From Archangium violaceum Cb vi76 (GTDB lineage Bacteria; Myxococcota; Myxococcia; Myxococcales; Myxococcaceae): a stretch of DNA of 64,000 bases. Positions 25,842 to 34,458 of this stretch are shown here, in pieces; position 1 is the first letter of the stretch, and every line of letters begins with the position of its first letter. The stretch spans positions 1-64,000 of the forward strand of contig NZ_JPMI01000142.1 of assembly GCF_000733295.1 (NCBI RefSeq), in the 5' to 3' direction. Made by a program: the position numbers and the translations under genes. The notes under the pieces are model-generated. The model had not been told where the DNA came from, did not search any database, and saw nothing but the letters and a program-made list of their open reading frames with translations.

Positions 25842-26083
25842 TCACGCCCCTCCGTCCGCCTTGCGGACCCAGGCCACCCAGGCCGCCCCGCGCCTTTCCA
25901 GGCCGAGCAGGGCGTGGCCGGTGGCCTCGCACCACGCGGGCAGATCGGCCTGCACCCCGGGGTCGGTCGCCACGAGCTCCACCAGCGTCCCCGGGGCGAG
26001 CCGGCGGATGGCCTTCGCGATCTCCAGGAGTGGGAACGGGACGAGTAAGTCCCCGAGGCGTCCACGCGCACGTCCGGCTGCAT
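25842..26083 (-). pseudogene. TusA-like sulfur-carrier-family gene, frameshifted
   Basis: The start MQPDVRVDASG is in one frame. From there a second frame gives LVPFPLLEIAKAIRRLAPG, then LVATDPGVQADLPAWCEATGHALLGLE and WVAWVRK, which is the TusA fold pattern (D-x-x-G...P-x-P...AxxAxxx...). One missing G at the GGGG/CCCC run (plus strand 26051-26054) explains the break, and restoring it gives about 80 residues, the usual TusA length. The catalytic Cys of the CPxP motif is Val (LVPFP), so even the repaired protein would be atypical. It is divergent from the triple-DsbA gene. The one-base loss could be an assembly error. Confidence 0.62.
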
Positions 26084-26302
26084 GGGCCCAGTGTAGGCCT
26101 GGAGCACGGAACCGCCGGAGGAATTTTCACCGAAAACCCTTGTGTTTCCGGGGCCCTGGGTGGGGTCTTCACCCAGTCCGAGCAGGCCTGCCCGCCTTGC
26201 GTGCTCGGAACGGGCTCTGTTATCTACCCGCGCCCTGCTGACTTGATAAAGCCCGGGATCGTAGTCGGACCTGACGACGTACTCTAGGAGCAGAACAGAC
26301 TC

Positions 26303-28279
26303 ATGAAACCCAATGTGATCGTGGCCCTGCTGGTGGGCCTGGTGCTGGGATTCGCCGGTGGCCGCGCCATCAACGGCGGCTCCACGGCTTCCGCCGCTGC
26401 CAACAAGCCCACGGCGGCCGCTGCCGCCAACGCGCCCCGCCAGAATGCCCGGCAGGTCGACCCCACCGTCTTCAAGGTTCCCATCGACGGCTCGCCCGTG
26501 AAGGGCAGCGCGGACGCGCTCGTCACGCTCGTCGAGTTCTCCGACTACCAGTGCCCCTTCTGCTCCCGCGCCGACGCGACGGTGAAGCAGCTCCAGAAGG
26601 ACTACGGCAACAAGCTGCGCGTGGTCATGAAGCAGAACCCGCTCTCCTTCCACCCGCGCGCCAAGCCCGCCGCGGTGGCCGCCATGGCCGCTGGTGAGCA
26701 GGGCAAGTACTGGGAGTACCACGAGAAGCTCTTCGCCAACGCGAAGGCGCTCGAGGACGCGGACCTGGAGAAGTACGCCGGGGAGATCGGCCTGAACGTC
26801 GCCCGCTGGAAGACGGACCTGGCCAAGCCCGAGTTCTCCGCCATCATCGACCGGGATCAGGCCCTCGCCGGCAAGCTCGGCGCCAACGGCACCCCGGCCT
26901 TCTTCATCAACGGCCGCTTCCTCTCCGGCGCCCAGCCCATCGACAACTTCAAGGCGCTGATCGACGAGGAGCTCGGCAAGGCCGAGGCCCTGACGCGCTC
27001 GGGCACCCCCGCCAGCCAGGTGTACGCCGCCATCATCGCCAAGGGCGTGGAGTCCGCGCCCAGCAAGGCCCCGCAGGAGCAGCAGGCTCCGGCGCAGGCC
27101 TACCGCAAGGTGGACGTGCCCGCCGATTCCCCCTCCTTCGGCCCCAAGGACGCCAAGGTCACCATCGTCGAGTGGTCCGACTTCGAGTGCCCCTTCTGCA
27201 GCCGCGTCGGCCCGACGCTCAAGCAGATCAAGGAGTCCTACCCCAAGGACGTGCGCGTGGTGTTCCGTCACCAGCCGCTGTCCTTCCACCCGAACGCCAA
27301 GGGCGCCGCCGAGGCCTCCATGGCCGCCCATGAGCAGGGCAAGTTCTGGGAGTACCACGACAAGCTGTTCCAGAATCAGAAGGCCCTGGATCGCGCCAAC
27401 CTCGAGAAGTACGCCCAGGAGCTGGGTCTGAACATGAGCCAGTTCAAGGCCGCGCTCGACTCCGGCAAGTTCCGCGCGAAGGTGGAGGCCGATGCCTCCG
27501 CCGGTGCCGCGGTGGGCGCCAATGGCACCCCGACGTTCTTCATCAACGGCCGTGAGTTCGTGGGCGCCCAGCCCTTCGACAACTTCAAGCGGATCATCGA
27601 GGACGAGAAGGCCCGCGCCGACAAGCTGCTGGCCGCTGGCACCAGGCCCGCGGACCTGTACGCGAAGGCGGTCGAGGAGGGCGTGAAGTCCAACGGCTCC
27701 GCTCCCCAGGCTCAGGCCCCGGCCGAGCCGCCCGTGCAGAACATCGAGGTGGGCAACGCCCCCGTGCGTGGCCCGAAGAACGCCCCGGTCACCATCGTGG
27801 CCTACTCCGACTTCGAGTGCCCCTTCTGCAGCCGCGTGCTGCCCACGCTCAATCGGATCGAGGACGAGTACAAGGGCAAGGTCCGCGTGGCCTTCAAGAA
27901 CCAGCCGCTGCCCTTCCACGCGAACGCCAAGCCGGCCGCCGCCGCCGCGCTGGCCGCCAACGAGCAGGGCAAGTTCTGGGAGTACCACGACAAGCTGTTC
28001 GCCAATCAGCGCGCCCTGGATCGCGCCTCGCTCGAGAAGTACGCGCAGGAGCTGGGTCTGAACATGGGCCAGTTCAAGGCCGCGCTCGACTCGGGTAAGT
28101 ACGACGCCCAGGTCACCACGGACATGAACGAGGCCACCCGCGTGGGCGTCAACGGCACCCCCACCTTCTTCATCAATGGCCGCTCGGTCGTCGGCGCGCA
28201 GCCCTTCGAGGCCTTCAAGCGCGTCATCGACGAGGAGCTGTCGAAGAAGAAGGGCACCGTCGCGGCGGACCAGAAGTAA
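26303..28279 (+). CDS. Triple-domain DsbA-like thioredoxin-fold protein
   Basis: The protein has 658 residues with an N-terminal membrane anchor or uncleaved signal (residues 5-22). Three tandem DsbA-like domains of about 190 residues follow (about 50-245, 265-455, 475-650). Each has a C-P-F-C redox pair (DYQCPFCS, DFECPFCS twice), a late cis-Pro region (GANGTPAFFINGR, GANGTPTFFING, GVNGTPTFFING), and Ala-rich linkers between. DsbA-type proteins oxidise or isomerise thiols outside the cytoplasm; three active sites in one chain is unusual. Domains 2 and 3 are the closest pair, suggesting internal duplication. A strong terminator follows. Confidence 0.88.
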   Translation: MKPNVIVALLVGLVLGFAGGRAINGGSTASAAANKPTAAAAANAPRQNARQVDPTVFKVPIDGSPVKGSADALVTLVEFSDYQCPFCSRADATVKQLQKDYGNKLRVVMKQNPLSFHPRAKPAAVAAMAAGEQGKYWEYHEKLFANAKALEDADLEKYAGEIGLNVARWKTDLAKPEFSAIIDRDQALAGKLGANGTPAFFINGRFLSGAQPIDNFKALIDEELGKAEALTRSGTPASQVYAAIIAKGVESAPSKAPQEQQAPAQAYRKVDVPADSPSFGPKDAKVTIVEWSDFECPFCSRVGPTLKQIKESYPKDVRVVFRHQPLSFHPNAKGAAEASMAAHEQGKFWEYHDKLFQNQKALDRANLEKYAQELGLNMSQFKAALDSGKFRAKVEADASAGAAVGANGTPTFFINGREFVGAQPFDNFKRIIEDEKARADKLLAAGTRPADLYAKAVEEGVKSNGSAPQAQAPAEPPVQNIEVGNAPVRGPKNAPVTIVAYSDFECPFCSRVLPTLNRIEDEYKGKVRVAFKNQPLPFHANAKPAAAAALAANEQGKFWEYHDKLFANQRALDRASLEKYAQELGLNMGQFKAALDSGKYDAQVTTDMNEATRVGVNGTPTFFINGRSVVGAQPFEAFKRVIDEELSKKKGTVAADQK

Positions 28280-28300
28280 TCCCCGCCTCCGGTGAATGAA

Positions 28301-28342
28301 AAAGGCCGTCGGACCGCAATGGGTCCGGCGGCCTTTCTCTTT
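28301..28342 (+). terminator. Rho-independent terminator
   Basis: AAAGGCCGTCGGACC and GGTCCGGCGGCCTTT form a 15-bp stem with one G-T wobble and a 6-base loop. It is followed by CTCTTT, 22 bp after the triple-DsbA stop. Confidence 0.85.
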
Positions 28343-28363
28343 GCGGGCTCCCTCGCGGGCGCT

Positions 28364-28396
28364 CCCTCTCCCTCTGGGAGAGGGCCGGGGTGAGGG
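28364..28396. repeat. Dispersed intergenic palindrome, copy 3
   Basis: CCCTCTCCCTCTGGGAGAGGGCCGGGGTGAGGG is split here as CCCTCTCCC..GGGAGAGGG then CCGGGGTGAGGG, in the opposite orientation to copy 1. It lies between the convergent ends of the triple-DsbA and RidA genes. Confidence 0.75.
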
Positions 28397-28419
28397 TCTT
28401 CCCCTCCCCCACCGTGCAC

Positions 28420-28806
28420 TCAGGACACCGCGATGGCGTCGATCTCCACCTTGGAGCCGCGGGGCAGCGCGGCCACCTGCACGGTGGCGCGAGCCGGGGG
28501 CGCTCCGGTGAAGTAGCGGCCGTAGACCTCGTTCACCTTGGCGAAGTCGCCCAGGTCCGTGAGGAAGATGGTGCAGCGCACCACGTGCGAGAAGTCCAGG
28601 CCCGCCGCCTTCAGCACCGCCCCCAGGTTCCTCATCACCTGCTCGGACTGGTCGATGACATCCCCCTCCACCATCTGCATCGTCTTGGGATCCAGGGGGA
28701 TCTGCCCGGACAGGAAGGTCATCTTCCCGGAGTCCACCTGCACGGCCTGCGAATAGGGGCCAATCGCCTTGGGCGCGTCGTCGGAGTGCACAATCTTGCG
28801 AGCCAT
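28420..28806 (-). CDS. ridA: RidA family enamine/imine deaminase
   Basis: This 128-residue RidA/YjgF protein hydrolyses reactive enamines and imines such as those made by threonine dehydratase. Characteristic elements are the N-terminal AIGPYSQAV, SGQIPLDPKT, and the ligand Arg in VVRCTIFLTDLGDFAKVNEVY. The end reads PPARATVQVAALPRGSKVEIDAIA. The length is typical and the protein is cytoplasmic. The ATG at 28806 was chosen because the family starts here, with GAGGTGAACTC just upstream. Confidence 0.95.
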   Translation of the reverse strand: MARKIVHSDDAPKAIGPYSQAVQVDSGKMTFLSGQIPLDPKTMQMVEGDVIDQSEQVMRNLGAVLKAAGLDFSHVVRCTIFLTDLGDFAKVNEVYGRYFTGAPPARATVQVAALPRGSKVEIDAIAVS

Positions 28807-28929
28807 GAGTTCACCTCGGATACGAGGCGGCCAGGAGCGGCCGCGCGTCCGCGGCGGCTCTAGCATCTGCCCGGCGCACGGCCAACCCCTTGGAGGGGTG
28901 GGACGCAGGGTGGAGAACGGTGACAGGCA

Positions 28930-28966
28930 CCCTCACCCCGACCCTCTCCCGAGAGGAGAGGGAGAG
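28930..28966. repeat. Dispersed intergenic palindrome, copy 4
   Basis: CCCTCACCCCGACCCTCTCCC is followed by GAGAGGAGAGGGAGAGG. It lies 15 bp beyond the end of the (p)ppGpp synthase gene. Confidence 0.72.
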
Positions 28967-28981
28967 GAGTGACGCGGCACC

Positions 28982-31204
28982 TCAGATGCGCTCGACGGAG
29001 AAGACGCCCGGCAGACGCTCGATGGTGCGCATCAGATCGGTGAGCTGCTTGAGGTCCGAGATGATGACCTCGAAGGTGTTCACCGCCCGGTCATCCCCCG
29101 TGGCCCGGCAGTTGGCCTGGGAGATGTTCACGCCCTTCTTCGAGAAGGTGTTGGAGATATCCGCCAGGAGGCCCGTCCGGTCCGCCGTCAGGACGCGCAG
29201 GGTGACGGGGCGCTTGAAGTCGCCCCGCACGTCCCAGGACACGTCCACGCGGCGCTCGGGATCCGTCGCCAGCGCCTTGTCGCAGCCCAGCGTGTGCACC
29301 GTCACGCCCCGGCCCCGGGTAATGAAGCCCGCGATGGGATCTCCCGGAACCGGGTTGCAACACCGGCCGAAACGCACCAGCACGTCGTCCACGCCGCCAA
29401 TCTGGACTCCGCTGCTGTTCTGCTTCCCCACCAGCTTCTTGGCGAAGTCGGTGACCCTCGACAGCCCCGGCAGCATGCTGCTGCTACCGCCGCTGCTCTG
29501 CGCCTGGGTCTCCGCCGAGGTGGGCTTGCCATCACCCGAGCTGGCCGCCAGCTTCTCCGGCGGCACCACGCGGACGATCACCTGGTTGGGCACCACCTTG
29601 CCGTAGCCCAGGGCCACCAGCAGATCGTCCTCCACCCGGAAGCCGAGCTCCTCGCAGGTCTTCTTCAGCGCGCCGGTCTTCAGCAGCTTGTTGAAGTTGA
29701 GCTGGTAGCGCTTGAGCTCCCGCTCCAGCAGCTCGCGCCCCAGCTGCAGGCTCTTCTCGCGCTGCTGCTGCTTGATGAAGGCGCGGATGCGCTGCTGGGC
29801 CCGGCTCGTCTTGACGAAGGTGAGCCAGTCCTTGGACGGGTGCGCCTGGGGGCTGGTGAGCACCTCCACCGTGTCCCCGTTCTTCAGCTTGTAGCGCAGC
29901 GGGACGATCTTCCCGTTCACCTTGGCGCCCACGCACCGCCCACCCACGTCCGAGTGGATGGCGTAGGCGAAATCCACCGGCGTCGCCCCGCGCGGCAGGC
30001 TCTTCACGTCCCCCTTCGGGGTGAAGACGAAGACCTCGTCGGTGAAGAGGTCCACCTTCACCGTCTCCAGGAACTCCTTCGGATCCTTGAGGTCCTGCTG
30101 CCACTCCATGAGCTGGCGCAGCCAGGCGAACTTCTCGTCGTCCTTGCTGACGGTGAGCGCCTTGCCCTCCTTGTACGCCCAGTGCGCCGCGATGCCCTCC
30201 TCGGCCACCTTGTGCATGTCCGGGGTACGGATCTGCACTTCAATCCGCTCGCCCAGCGGCCCCACCACCGTCGTGTGCAACGACTGGTACATGTTGGGCT
30301 TGGGGATGGCGATGAAGTCCTTGAAGCGTCCCGGCACCGGCTTCCACAGCTGGTGCACCAGGCCCAGCGCCTCGTAGCAGCTGGGCACCGCGGGCATGAG
30401 GATGCGGAAGGCGATGATGTCGTGGATCTGCTCGAACTCGATCCCCTGCGACTTCATCTTCTTGTAGATGCTGTAGACGTGCTTGAAGCGGCCGCTCACG
30501 TCGCCCTTCAGGCCACGCTCCTCCAGCTTGCCCTGGATGAGGTCGCTGACGTCCTCGATGTACTTCTCCCGCTCCTTCTTGCGCTTGTTGAGCTTGTCCT
30601 GCAGCGCGAGGAAGTCCTGGGGCTTCACGTAGCGGAAGGACAGGTCCTCCAGCTCGGTCTTGATCCAGCTGATGCCCAGGCGGTTGGCCAGCGGCGCGTA
30701 GATGTCCAGGGTCTCCTGGGCGATGCGGCGCTGCTTCTCCTCGGCCATGTGATCCAGCGTCCGCATGTTGTGGGTGCGGTCCGCCAGCTTCACGAGGATG
30801 ACGCGGATGTCCTGCGCCATCGCGATGATCATCTTGCGGAAGTTCTCCGCCTGCTTCTCCTCCTGGGAGAGCGTGGCCGAGGCCGAGAACTTGGACAGCT
30901 TGGTCACCCCGTCCACCAACTGGGCGACCTCTGGGCCAAAGAGCTCCGTGAGCTCCTCGGAGGTGGCGAGCGTGTCCTCGATGGTGTCGTGGAGCAGGCC
31001 CGTGACGATGGAGGCCTCATCCAACTTCAGCTCCGCCAGGAGGCCAGCGACCTCGAGGGGGTGGATGAGATAAGGCTCTCCCGACTTGCGTAGTTGGCCC
31101 TGATGAACCTTGGCCGAGTAGACGTACGCCTTCTTGATGATGTCCAGATCGGGGTCCGGATGATAGGAGGCAACCCGCTGGAGGATGTCGTTGAGGCGAA
31201 TCAT
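28982..31204 (-). CDS. rsh: Bifunctional (p)ppGpp synthetase/hydrolase, RelA/SpoT family
   Basis: The protein has 740 residues. An N-terminal HD hydrolase domain has His/Asp in LLHDTIEDT (72-73) and KLADRTHNMRTL. The synthetase domain (about 230-345) has GRFKHVYSIYKKM, RILMP and KDFIAIPKPNMYQSLHTTV. A TGS domain (about 390-450, VFTPKGDVKSLPRGATPVDFAYAIH), a helical/zinc-finger-like region with RCCNPVPGDPI, and a C-terminal ACT domain follow. Both catalytic halves look intact, so it should make and degrade (p)ppGpp. In Myxococcus this alarmone starts fruiting-body development. The ATG at 31204 gives the family N-terminus. Confidence 0.95.
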   Translation of the reverse strand: MIRLNDILQRVASYHPDPDLDIIKKAYVYSAKVHQGQLRKSGEPYLIHPLEVAGLLAELKLDEASIVTGLLHDTIEDTLATSEELTELFGPEVAQLVDGVTKLSKFSASATLSQEEKQAENFRKMIIAMAQDIRVILVKLADRTHNMRTLDHMAEEKQRRIAQETLDIYAPLANRLGISWIKTELEDLSFRYVKPQDFLALQDKLNKRKKEREKYIEDVSDLIQGKLEERGLKGDVSGRFKHVYSIYKKMKSQGIEFEQIHDIIAFRILMPAVPSCYEALGLVHQLWKPVPGRFKDFIAIPKPNMYQSLHTTVVGPLGERIEVQIRTPDMHKVAEEGIAAHWAYKEGKALTVSKDDEKFAWLRQLMEWQQDLKDPKEFLETVKVDLFTDEVFVFTPKGDVKSLPRGATPVDFAYAIHSDVGGRCVGAKVNGKIVPLRYKLKNGDTVEVLTSPQAHPSKDWLTFVKTSRAQQRIRAFIKQQQREKSLQLGRELLERELKRYQLNFNKLLKTGALKKTCEELGFRVEDDLLVALGYGKVVPNQVIVRVVPPEKLAASSGDGKPTSAETQAQSSGGSSSMLPGLSRVTDFAKKLVGKQNSSGVQIGGVDDVLVRFGRCCNPVPGDPIAGFITRGRGVTVHTLGCDKALATDPERRVDVSWDVRGDFKRPVTLRVLTADRTGLLADISNTFSKKGVNISQANCRATGDDRAVNTFEVIISDLKQLTDLMRTIERLPGVFSVERI

Positions 31205-31323
31205 CGAATCGTCAGCAATGCTAACTGCCGCCCCCAGGGGGGGCAACGTCACAACCTCGGGATTCGCGCGGGGCTCGCTTTCGTTGACCCGGCGTTACAG
31301 CCACTCCTAGAGTCGATCTGCCC

Positions 31324-32407
31324 ATGTCACAGCTCCTGCTGTCCGCCCTTGCCGTGGTCTGCCCGAACTGTGACGGCTACAACCCCCCTCGCGCCGAGGT
31401 CTGCGCGAGTTGCGGCACCTCGCTGAGCGAGGCGCCGGCCACGGCGAAGCCGCCACCTTCGAGGACCCCGCCCGCCTCCGCCGCGGGCAAGCCTGGCTCC
31501 GGTACGTCCCGGGTGCCCCCAGGGCTCGGCCGTTCGCCCGAGTCCCCGCCCGGTCTCCGTCCGGCCTCCTCCCGGACCCCACCCCCCGTGGCGTCGGCGG
31601 GGGGGCATCCCCCTGGCCACCCGCGCCGCGCCCGGCGTGGCCGCGCCCCGCTCCCCGGCGGCGCCCCTGACACGCCCCGCCGCGCCCCCCTCGGCGCCTC
31701 CCGTGGCCGCGCCCAAGCCGGCCGCCGCGCCCGCCTCGGGAGCCCGTCCCGTCCCCGCCGCCTCCCGCTTCGGGCTGGCCGTGGTCGCGGGAGCCACCCG
31801 GGGCCAGCGCTTCAAGCTGCCCGTCACCGGCTGCACCGTGGGCCGGACGCGCGGGGCCATCCTCTTCGCGGAAGACGTCTTCGTCTCCCCCCAGCACGCC
31901 ACCTTCCTCATCAAGGACAACGTGCTGCATGTGCGCGATGAGTCCAGCGCCTCGGGCGTCTACGTCACCATCCCCGGTGCCGAGACGATCGCGCCCATGT
32001 CCTTCTTCAGTGCGGGCCAGCGCCTCTTCCGGTTCCTCGGCAAGCTCGAGGCCCCGCCACCCCTCGCCGGGCGCCCTACCGTCTACGGAGCCCCCGTCCC
32101 TCCCGGACAGGGGGTGTACGGCGTCGAGGAAGTCCTGGTGGGTGGCCGCAGCGGCCGCACGGTGGTGACGTCCGCGCCGCTGCTCACCATCGGCCAGGCC
32201 AACTGCGACTTCACCTACCCGCAGGAAGACGGAATGGCCGGCCGGCACTGCGAGCTGAGCTTCACGCCCGCCGGTGCCCAGTTGCGCGACCTCTCTGGAG
32301 GCCTCGGCACCTTCGTGCGCATCGCCGCGTCGGTGGATCGGCCGCTGCGCCCCGGGGATCGCGTGCGCCTGGGCCAGCACATCGTCCAGGTGGAGTTGAT
32401 GGGCTGA
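31324..32407 (+). CDS. Zinc-ribbon/double-FHA protein; apparent frameshift at a G7 run
   Basis: The start encodes a zinc ribbon (VVCPNCDGYNPPRAEVCASCG, residues 12-32) and a Pro/Ala-rich linker. At seven G (31599-31605) the frame changes. The frame that begins after it reads ASAGGIPLATRAAPG, more linker, then two FHA-like modules (about 31760-32040 and 32110-32400), with GCTVGRTRGAILFAEDVFVS-type and GGLGTFVRIAASVD-type segments. Removing one G joins them. The intact paralogue at 34459 has the same order of domains, which supports a single original gene. FHA domains bind phosphothreonine; the neighbouring kinase is the obvious source. Confidence 0.68.
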
Positions 32408-32422
32408 GACCCGGACCGGGGG

Positions 32423-34378
32423 CTACCGGCTCCCGGCCGCCGAGGCCAGCTGCGGCTCCTTGAGCAGCAGGGTGGCACGAGCCTGGGAAGCCGGCATGTC
32501 GCGCAGGTGGCGCTTCCACCAGGCGCGCGCCTCGTCGTGCTTCTCGAGCGCCCAGTACATCTCACCCACAATCAGCGACAGCTCCGGAGACGGAGCCGCG
32601 GCGAAGGCGGCCGAGTACTCGGTGGCGGCCGCCTCGATGTTGCCGTTCTTGTAGGCGGCATCACCGGCCACCCGCCGCCGCTGCGCCTCCCGGGGGTTGC
32701 GCTTGTCGTTCGGAATGTCCTGCTCGTACAGCGGCGCGCTCGGAGCGGGCACGTAGGCTCCGGACTCCTGTCCCGGGATGGGGGCGTTCTTCGGCGGGAC
32801 GAAGGGCTGCTCCTGCGACTGGTTCTGCCAGTTCGTGTACATCCACCAGGCCACCAGGCCGATCGTCACCAGCGCCAGGGTGAGGACGAAGGCCTTGAGG
32901 AAGCCGAAGCCGCCGCCCGCTTCGGGGATGGTGGCGACGAGGGCCTCCGTCTTGTCGTGCATGATCGCCGAGTTGACGGTGGGCGCTGGCGAGCGCTCCA
33001 CGAGAGAACGCTCGGTGGTGGCACGCTCGAGCGGGGGCCGCTCCGGGGGGAAACGATCGGTCGCGGACCGCACGGCGGCGAGGGGCGCCGGGTGGGGCCG
33101 CTCGCGCTCCGGCGCGGGCCGGCTCGGCGGGGCGAGCTGCGTGCGCTCCGCCGAGGCCCGGGCCAGCGCGGCACCGGGCGGCATCCGCTCGGACACGGGC
33201 TGCATGCGCTCGGGCATGGCGCGGACGGTGGCATCGGACTCACCGCCCCAACCCGGGTCGGTGACCTCCGTGCTCACCCCGGAGGGAGGCGGCGTGGCCC
33301 TGCGCGGCAGGGGCGCGAGCACGCCCTGGGCGGCACCGCTGCGGCGGACGGCCGGCGAGGCATTGGAGCGGCGCTCGCGCTCCTTCTCCACGGCGAGCAG
33401 CTCGGCCTTGAAGACCTCGGCGTCCTGGGGCCGGTCATCCGGGCTCTTCGAGAGGGCCCGCATGATGAGCCGCTCCATGGCGGGCGACACGCGGATGTCC
33501 GAGCGCTTGCGCGACGGCGGAAGCGGCTCCTCGGTGAGGTGCTTGGTGGCGTAGCCCACGGCCGAGTCGGACTCGAAGGGCAGCCGGCCGGTGAGGAGCT
33601 GGTAGAGGATGACGCCCACGGCGTACAGGTCCGAGCGGTGATCCAACGTGCCGCCGCGGGCCTGCTCGGGGGACATGTACTCGGGGGTGCCGCAGACGAA
33701 GCCGGTGCGCGTGAGGGCGGGCCCCTCCCCTTCGGAGTCCTGGATCTTCGCGATGCCGAAGTCGAGCACCTTCACGAAGTCCGGCTCGTTGCGGCGCTGC
33801 TCCACCATGATGTTCTCGGGCTTGAGATCCCGGTGGATGACGCCGGCGTTGTGCGCGTCGTAGAGGGCGGAGAGCACCTGGCTGACGATGCGGACGATGC
33901 GCTGCTCGGGGAGCGGACCGTCCTTGCTGAGCACGGTGTGCAGGTCCTGCCCCGGGACGAACTCCATCGCGATGAAGAGCGCGCCGTCCTCGGCGATGCC
34001 GAAGTCGAGGATGCTGATGGAGTTGGGGTGGTTGAGGCGGCTGGCGGCCTTGGCCTCGCGCTTGAAGCGGGCGACGGTGCGGTCATCGCCCAGGAGCGTG
34101 TGGCGCAGCACCTTGAGCACCACGAGCTTGTCGAGGGCTACCTGGCGGGCGCGGTACACCTTGCCCATGCCGCCCTCTCCGATGAGGGCTTCCACCTGGT
34201 ACTTCTGGGCGATGGTGCGCCCGATGTACTCCTCCGGCTCCCCACGCGAGAGGGGGGAGTCGCAGGAGGGGCAATACTTCGAGGCGTCACCGGCGTCAGC
34301 GCCGCAGCTGGGGCAATGCAAGGGGGGTATCCCGGAATGCAGGAATCGGGTGTTGGCCCCCGAACTTCCCACGAGCAT
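32423..34378 (-). CDS. Eukaryote-like Ser/Thr protein kinase with zinc ribbon, membrane span and TPR tail
   Basis: This membrane kinase has about 651 residues. An N-terminal zinc ribbon (HCPSCGADAGDASKYCPSCD, about 21-40) leads to a kinase domain (about 60-330) with G-loop IGEGGMGKVY, catalytic Lys in VVLKVL, HRDLKPEN, DFG (VLDFGIAK) and GTPEYMSPEQARGG. A long Pro/Arg-rich linker with repeated PERxxLER-type segments precedes one membrane helix (about 495-515) and an extracytoplasmic TPR-like tail. ATG 34378 is the assumed start; a TTG shortly before the zinc ribbon is possible. It converges with one FHA protein and diverges from the other. Confidence 0.9.
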   Translation of the reverse strand: MLVGSSGANTRFLHSGIPPLHCPSCGADAGDASKYCPSCDSPLSRGEPEEYIGRTIAQKYQVEALIGEGGMGKVYRARQVALDKLVVLKVLRHTLLGDDRTVARFKREAKAASRLNHPNSISILDFGIAEDGALFIAMEFVPGQDLHTVLSKDGPLPEQRIVRIVSQVLSALYDAHNAGVIHRDLKPENIMVEQRRNEPDFVKVLDFGIAKIQDSEGEGPALTRTGFVCGTPEYMSPEQARGGTLDHRSDLYAVGVILYQLLTGRLPFESDSAVGYATKHLTEEPLPPSRKRSDIRVSPAMERLIMRALSKSPDDRPQDAEVFKAELLAVEKERERRSNASPAVRRSGAAQGVLAPLPRRATPPPSGVSTEVTDPGWGGESDATVRAMPERMQPVSERMPPGAALARASAERTQLAPPSRPAPERERPHPAPLAAVRSATDRFPPERPPLERATTERSLVERSPAPTVNSAIMHDKTEALVATIPEAGGGFGFLKAFVLTLALVTIGLVAWWMYTNWQNQSQEQPFVPPKNAPIPGQESGAYVPAPSAPLYEQDIPNDKRNPREAQRRRVAGDAAYKNGNIEAAATEYSAAFAAAPSPELSLIVGEMYWALEKHDEARAWWKRHLRDMPASQARATLLLKEPQLASAAGSR

Positions 34379-34458
34379 CGGGTCGCCCGCAAGGTGGACG
34401 GGCAATGTTCAGCGCCCGAGCAACCCCCGGCGGGGCTTGATATGTACCTCTGCCCGCC

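Noticed and set aside
25811-27988. A 725-codon minus-strand open frame
   Set aside because: Most of it is antisense to the triple-DsbA gene; only its far end touches the TusA-like remnant, and in the wrong frame for most of that.
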